Below are positions 62,210-64,000 of a stretch of DNA of 64,000 bases, in pieces. Each line of letters begins with the position of its first letter. The first letter of the stretch is position 1. A model generated the notes under the pieces. That model was not told the origin of the DNA. It was given only the letters and a program-made list of their open reading frames with translations, and ran no database searches. The position numbers and the translations under genes were made by a program. The stretch is taken from positions 62,001 to 126,000 of the forward strand of contig OY970244.1 in the NCBI GenBank assembly GCA_963715485.1, in the 5' to 3' direction. The stretch comes from SG8-30 sp963715485 (GTDB taxonomy: Bacteria; Pseudomonadota; Gammaproteobacteria; Steroidobacterales; Steroidobacteraceae).

Positions 62210-62989
62210 ATGGCGCAACCTGCGCCGGCACTGCGGGTCTACTGGCAGCCCGGCTGTACCAGTTGCCTGCGTGCGCGGGAATTCCTCCGCGGGCATGACA
62301 TACCCTTCGTATCGGTGAACGTGCGCGACAGTGACACCGCCAGGGCGGAGCTCGAGGCGCTGGGCGTGCGAACCGTGCCGGTGGTGGCCCGCGGAAAGGA
62401 ATTTGTGCTTGCGCAGGACCTCGACGAGCTGGCCCGCTTCGTCGGCATCGCAGCCCCTCGCCCTCGGCTGTCGCCCGACGAGCTGGTCGGCCGGTTGCAG
62501 GCGCTGCTCGCCGCGAGCGAGACCTACCTCGCGCTGATGCCGCCGGAGCGGCTGCACCAGCGCCTGCCCCAGCGCGAGCGCCACTGGCTCGACCTCGGCT
62601 TCCACGTGTCCATGGTCGTCCAGGCGCTGCTCAGCGCGGGCGGCGGCAGCAAGCTGGCCTACGAGTTCTACGAGATGCGCGCGCCGGCTGGCTGGACCAG
62701 CGCGGAGCCTGCGATACAGTTCTGCCGCGCCACCCGTGCCGGGCTGTCGTACTGGTGGGACGGCGCACGCTCCGGCCCAGACGCCCTGCTCGACACTTAC
62801 TGGGGCGAGCGTCCGCTCGCCGACGTGCTGGAACGTTCTGCCTGGCACGTCGCGCAGCACTGTCGCCAGCTCGAGCACCTGCTCCGCGAGGTCGCGGGGG
62901 TGGAATCCGCGCCGGTCCTCCCGCCCGCGGCGCTGGCGGGCCTGCCCCTGCCCGAGGCTGTGTGGGACCCGGAGGTCGTGCCGGCGTGA
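62210..62989 (+). CDS. glutaredoxin-DinB-like fusion protein
   Basis: 259 aa. Residues about 1-85 are a glutaredoxin fold: RVYWQPGCTSCLRAREFL with a CxxC active site (CTSC) and VRTVPVVARG with the cis-Pro. Residues about 95-235 are a helical DinB-like domain: RERHWLDLGFHVSMVVQALL and ERSAWHVAQHCRQLEHLL carry the candidate metal-binding His. DinB-like enzymes include bacillithiol and mycothiol-dependent transferases, so a thiol-dependent redox or detoxification role is plausible but unproven. Confidence 0.82.
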   Translation: MAQPAPALRVYWQPGCTSCLRAREFLRGHDIPFVSVNVRDSDTARAELEALGVRTVPVVARGKEFVLAQDLDELARFVGIAAPRPRLSPDELVGRLQALLAASETYLALMPPERLHQRLPQRERHWLDLGFHVSMVVQALLSAGGGSKLAYEFYEMRAPAGWTSAEPAIQFCRATRAGLSYWWDGARSGPDALLDTYWGERPLADVLERSAWHVAQHCRQLEHLLREVAGVESAPVLPPAALAGLPLPEAVWDPEVVPA

Positions 62990-62993
62990 AAAA

Positions 62994-63022
62994 GGGGAGC
63001 GAGGGCACAGCCCCCGCTCCCC
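62994..63022. terminator. hairpin between the convergent fusion gene and porin gene
   Basis: GGGGAGC (62994-63000) pairs with GCTCCCC (63016-63022), with further pairing of GAGGG/CCCCC inside; a short A run precedes it on the plus strand, giving a U tract on minus-strand transcripts. Likely terminates the porin gene and perhaps both. Confidence 0.6.
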
Positions 63023-63052
63023 GTGATCGAGCGTCTTCTTCTTGACCGCGCC

Positions 63053-64000
63053 CTAGAACTTGTACCAGGCGCTGAACGACAGCTGGTTGCCCTCGCGACT
63101 GTCCGTGGGGCAGCTGACCTGGGTGCACACGTCGGTCGAGTACTTCAGGTCCGAGTTCATCCACTCGACACCGAACAGGTAAGGACCCGTCGTATAGATC
63201 GCCGACAGCGCCATCTGCTCGTTCTTCAGGCGGTTGTTGCCGCTGGCGAGCACGTCCTTGTCCTTCGGGTCGTCGAGGCCGTAGAACGCGTTCAGGCTCC
63301 AGTTCGAGCCGATCTTGAAGCTGCCCTGCAGCCAGCCGCCCCAGCCGGAGATGTCGCCGAACTGGGTGATGTGGCCGAACTGCTGGCCGATCGCCGAGCC
63401 GCTGTAGGCGTTGCCCTGCAACGTGAACGCGCCCATCGTGACCTTCGCGCCGATCGCGATCGCCTCGCCGGTGAGCGAGTCGTTGGGTGCCGAGATGCCC
63501 GGCCCGGACAGGTCCTTCTCGTCCCAGTGGCCGACGAGGTAGACGTTCCAGTTCTTGCCGGTGAAGTCCAGGCGCGCCTCGATCTGCGGCGTGCCGGCCT
63601 CGCCGGACCGTTGTTGTTGATCGAGCCGGTCCACGAGCCGCGCATCGCCGCCAGGCTCAGCTTGGTCTTGACGCCGTCGCCGCCAAAGGTGTGGTAGTAG
63701 GCCACACCCGGGAAGCGCCAGCCCACCGTGCCGGCGGAGCCGTAGCCCAGCGGGAAGGCGACGTGCGTCGGCGAGGCGGGCACGTTGCCGAACAGCGGCG
63801 ACCAGAACTGGCCGATACGCACGGTGGACTTGCCGAAGTTCATGTCGGCGTAGGCGAGGCGCAGGCGCGGGGTCTGCTGCTCGTCGCTGAAGGCGCCGGC
63901 GCCGTTGAAGCCGCCGAAGAAGTCGAGCTCGACGAGGCCGGCGAAGTTCATGTCGCCGACGGCCGGGCCCTTCCAGTCCAGCGTGATGCGCGTGTTGCGG
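63053..64000 (-). CDS. porin-like outer-membrane protein, partial at the right edge (one frameshift)
   Basis: C-terminal 315 residues of a 16-strand-like barrel; the start is beyond the window. RITLDWKGPAVGDMNFAGLV, FFGGFNGAG, RLRLAYADMNFGKSTVRIGQ and GWRFPGVAYYHTFGGDGVKT are followed, after a lost base near 63,610, by ARLDFTGKNWNVYLVGHWDE and the ending NQLSFSAWYKF with terminal Phe. The layout resembles DcaP-like or phosphate-selective-like porins. The cargo cannot be told. Confidence 0.85.
   Translation of the reverse strand, partial: PQHAHHAGLEGPGRRRHELRRPRRARLLRRLQRRRRLQRRAADPAPAPRLRRHELRQVHRAYRPVLVAAVRQRARLADARRLPAGLRLRRHGGLALPGCGLLPHLWRRRRQDQAEPGGDARLVDRLDQQQRSGEAGTPQIEARLDFTGKNWNVYLVGHWDEKDLSGPGISAPNDSLTGEAIAIGAKVTMGAFTLQGNAYSGSAIGQQFGHITQFGDISGWGGWLQGSFKIGSNWSLNAFYGLDDPKDKDVLASGNNRLKNEQMALSAIYTTGPYLFGVEWMNSDLKYSTDVCTQVSCPTDSREGNQLSFSAWYKF

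Noticed and set aside
1..64000. tRNA or rRNA genes
   Set aside because: No cloverleaf-like sequence with a TTCGA-type T loop and acceptor pairing was found in the gaps, and nothing resembles rRNA; a covariance search would be more sensitive than reading by eye.

Overview
The window is high-GC DNA from a gammaproteobacterium, probably an uncultured or environmental aerobe. The affiliation rests on gene order: the block gmk-rpoZ-spoT-ridA-recG-ubiC-ubiA, the yicC/rph/rdgB/hemW neighbourhood, and an aa3 cytochrome oxidase operon with DUF2244, ctaG, DUF2909, surf1, ctaA and ctaB. The genus cannot be named from sequence alone. I see no tRNA, rRNA, CRISPR array, prophage or complete insertion sequence.

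Layout. 1-13 kb: housekeeping genes (a PBP1A-like tail, gltA, hemW, rpmE, an M48 lipoprotein protease, rdgB, rph, a PP2C phosphatase, yicC), two outer-membrane proteins and a rhomboid protease. 13-23 kb: gmk, rpoZ, spoT, ridA, recG, ubiC, ubiA, a TlpA-like thioredoxin, slt and comF. 23.8-28.4 kb: a biotin operon, bioB-F-H-C-D. 28.6-44.2 kb: a complete uptake [NiFe]-hydrogenase operon of 18 genes, from the structural genes hyaABC through hupD-K to hypA-B-F-C-D-E and hypX. 44.5-57.2 kb: the aa3 oxidase and its heme A and copper assembly genes, interrupted by a deoxynucleoside kinase, an S10 peptidase, hpt and a LysR regulator. 57.2-64 kb: a K+ channel, an SLC13/DASS transporter, a glyoxalase-II-like enzyme, a YqjD/E/K membrane set, a glutaredoxin-DinB fusion and a partial porin.

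How it works together. The hydrogenase small subunit has the extra cysteines of oxygen-tolerant enzymes. The operon also carries HypX, which makes the active-site CO ligand under aerobic conditions, and the O2-protection accessory genes. Electrons would pass through the cytochrome b subunit to quinone and on to the aa3 oxidase encoded next door. This is an aerobic hydrogen-oxidation layout, and could be atmospheric or knallgas type.

Data quality. About 20 well-conserved genes are broken by roughly 39 single-base frameshifts, mostly one-base insertions that duplicate a neighbouring G or C. Undoing the shifts restores full-length proteins, and stop/start overlaps in the operons then fit exactly. 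These are almost certainly assembly errors rather than pseudogenes, and the genes are annotated across the shifts as single features.

The least explained items are several families of intergenic palindromes (four tandem 13-mers, a dispersed element of about 88 bp in three copies, an AT-rich 82-bp hairpin, a GGTTAGTGG-type inverted repeat), two small ORFs with very strong ribosome-binding sites, a pair of DnaA boxes upstream of rpmE, and a Tat-like twin-arginine motif at the C-terminus of a hydrogenase chaperone.
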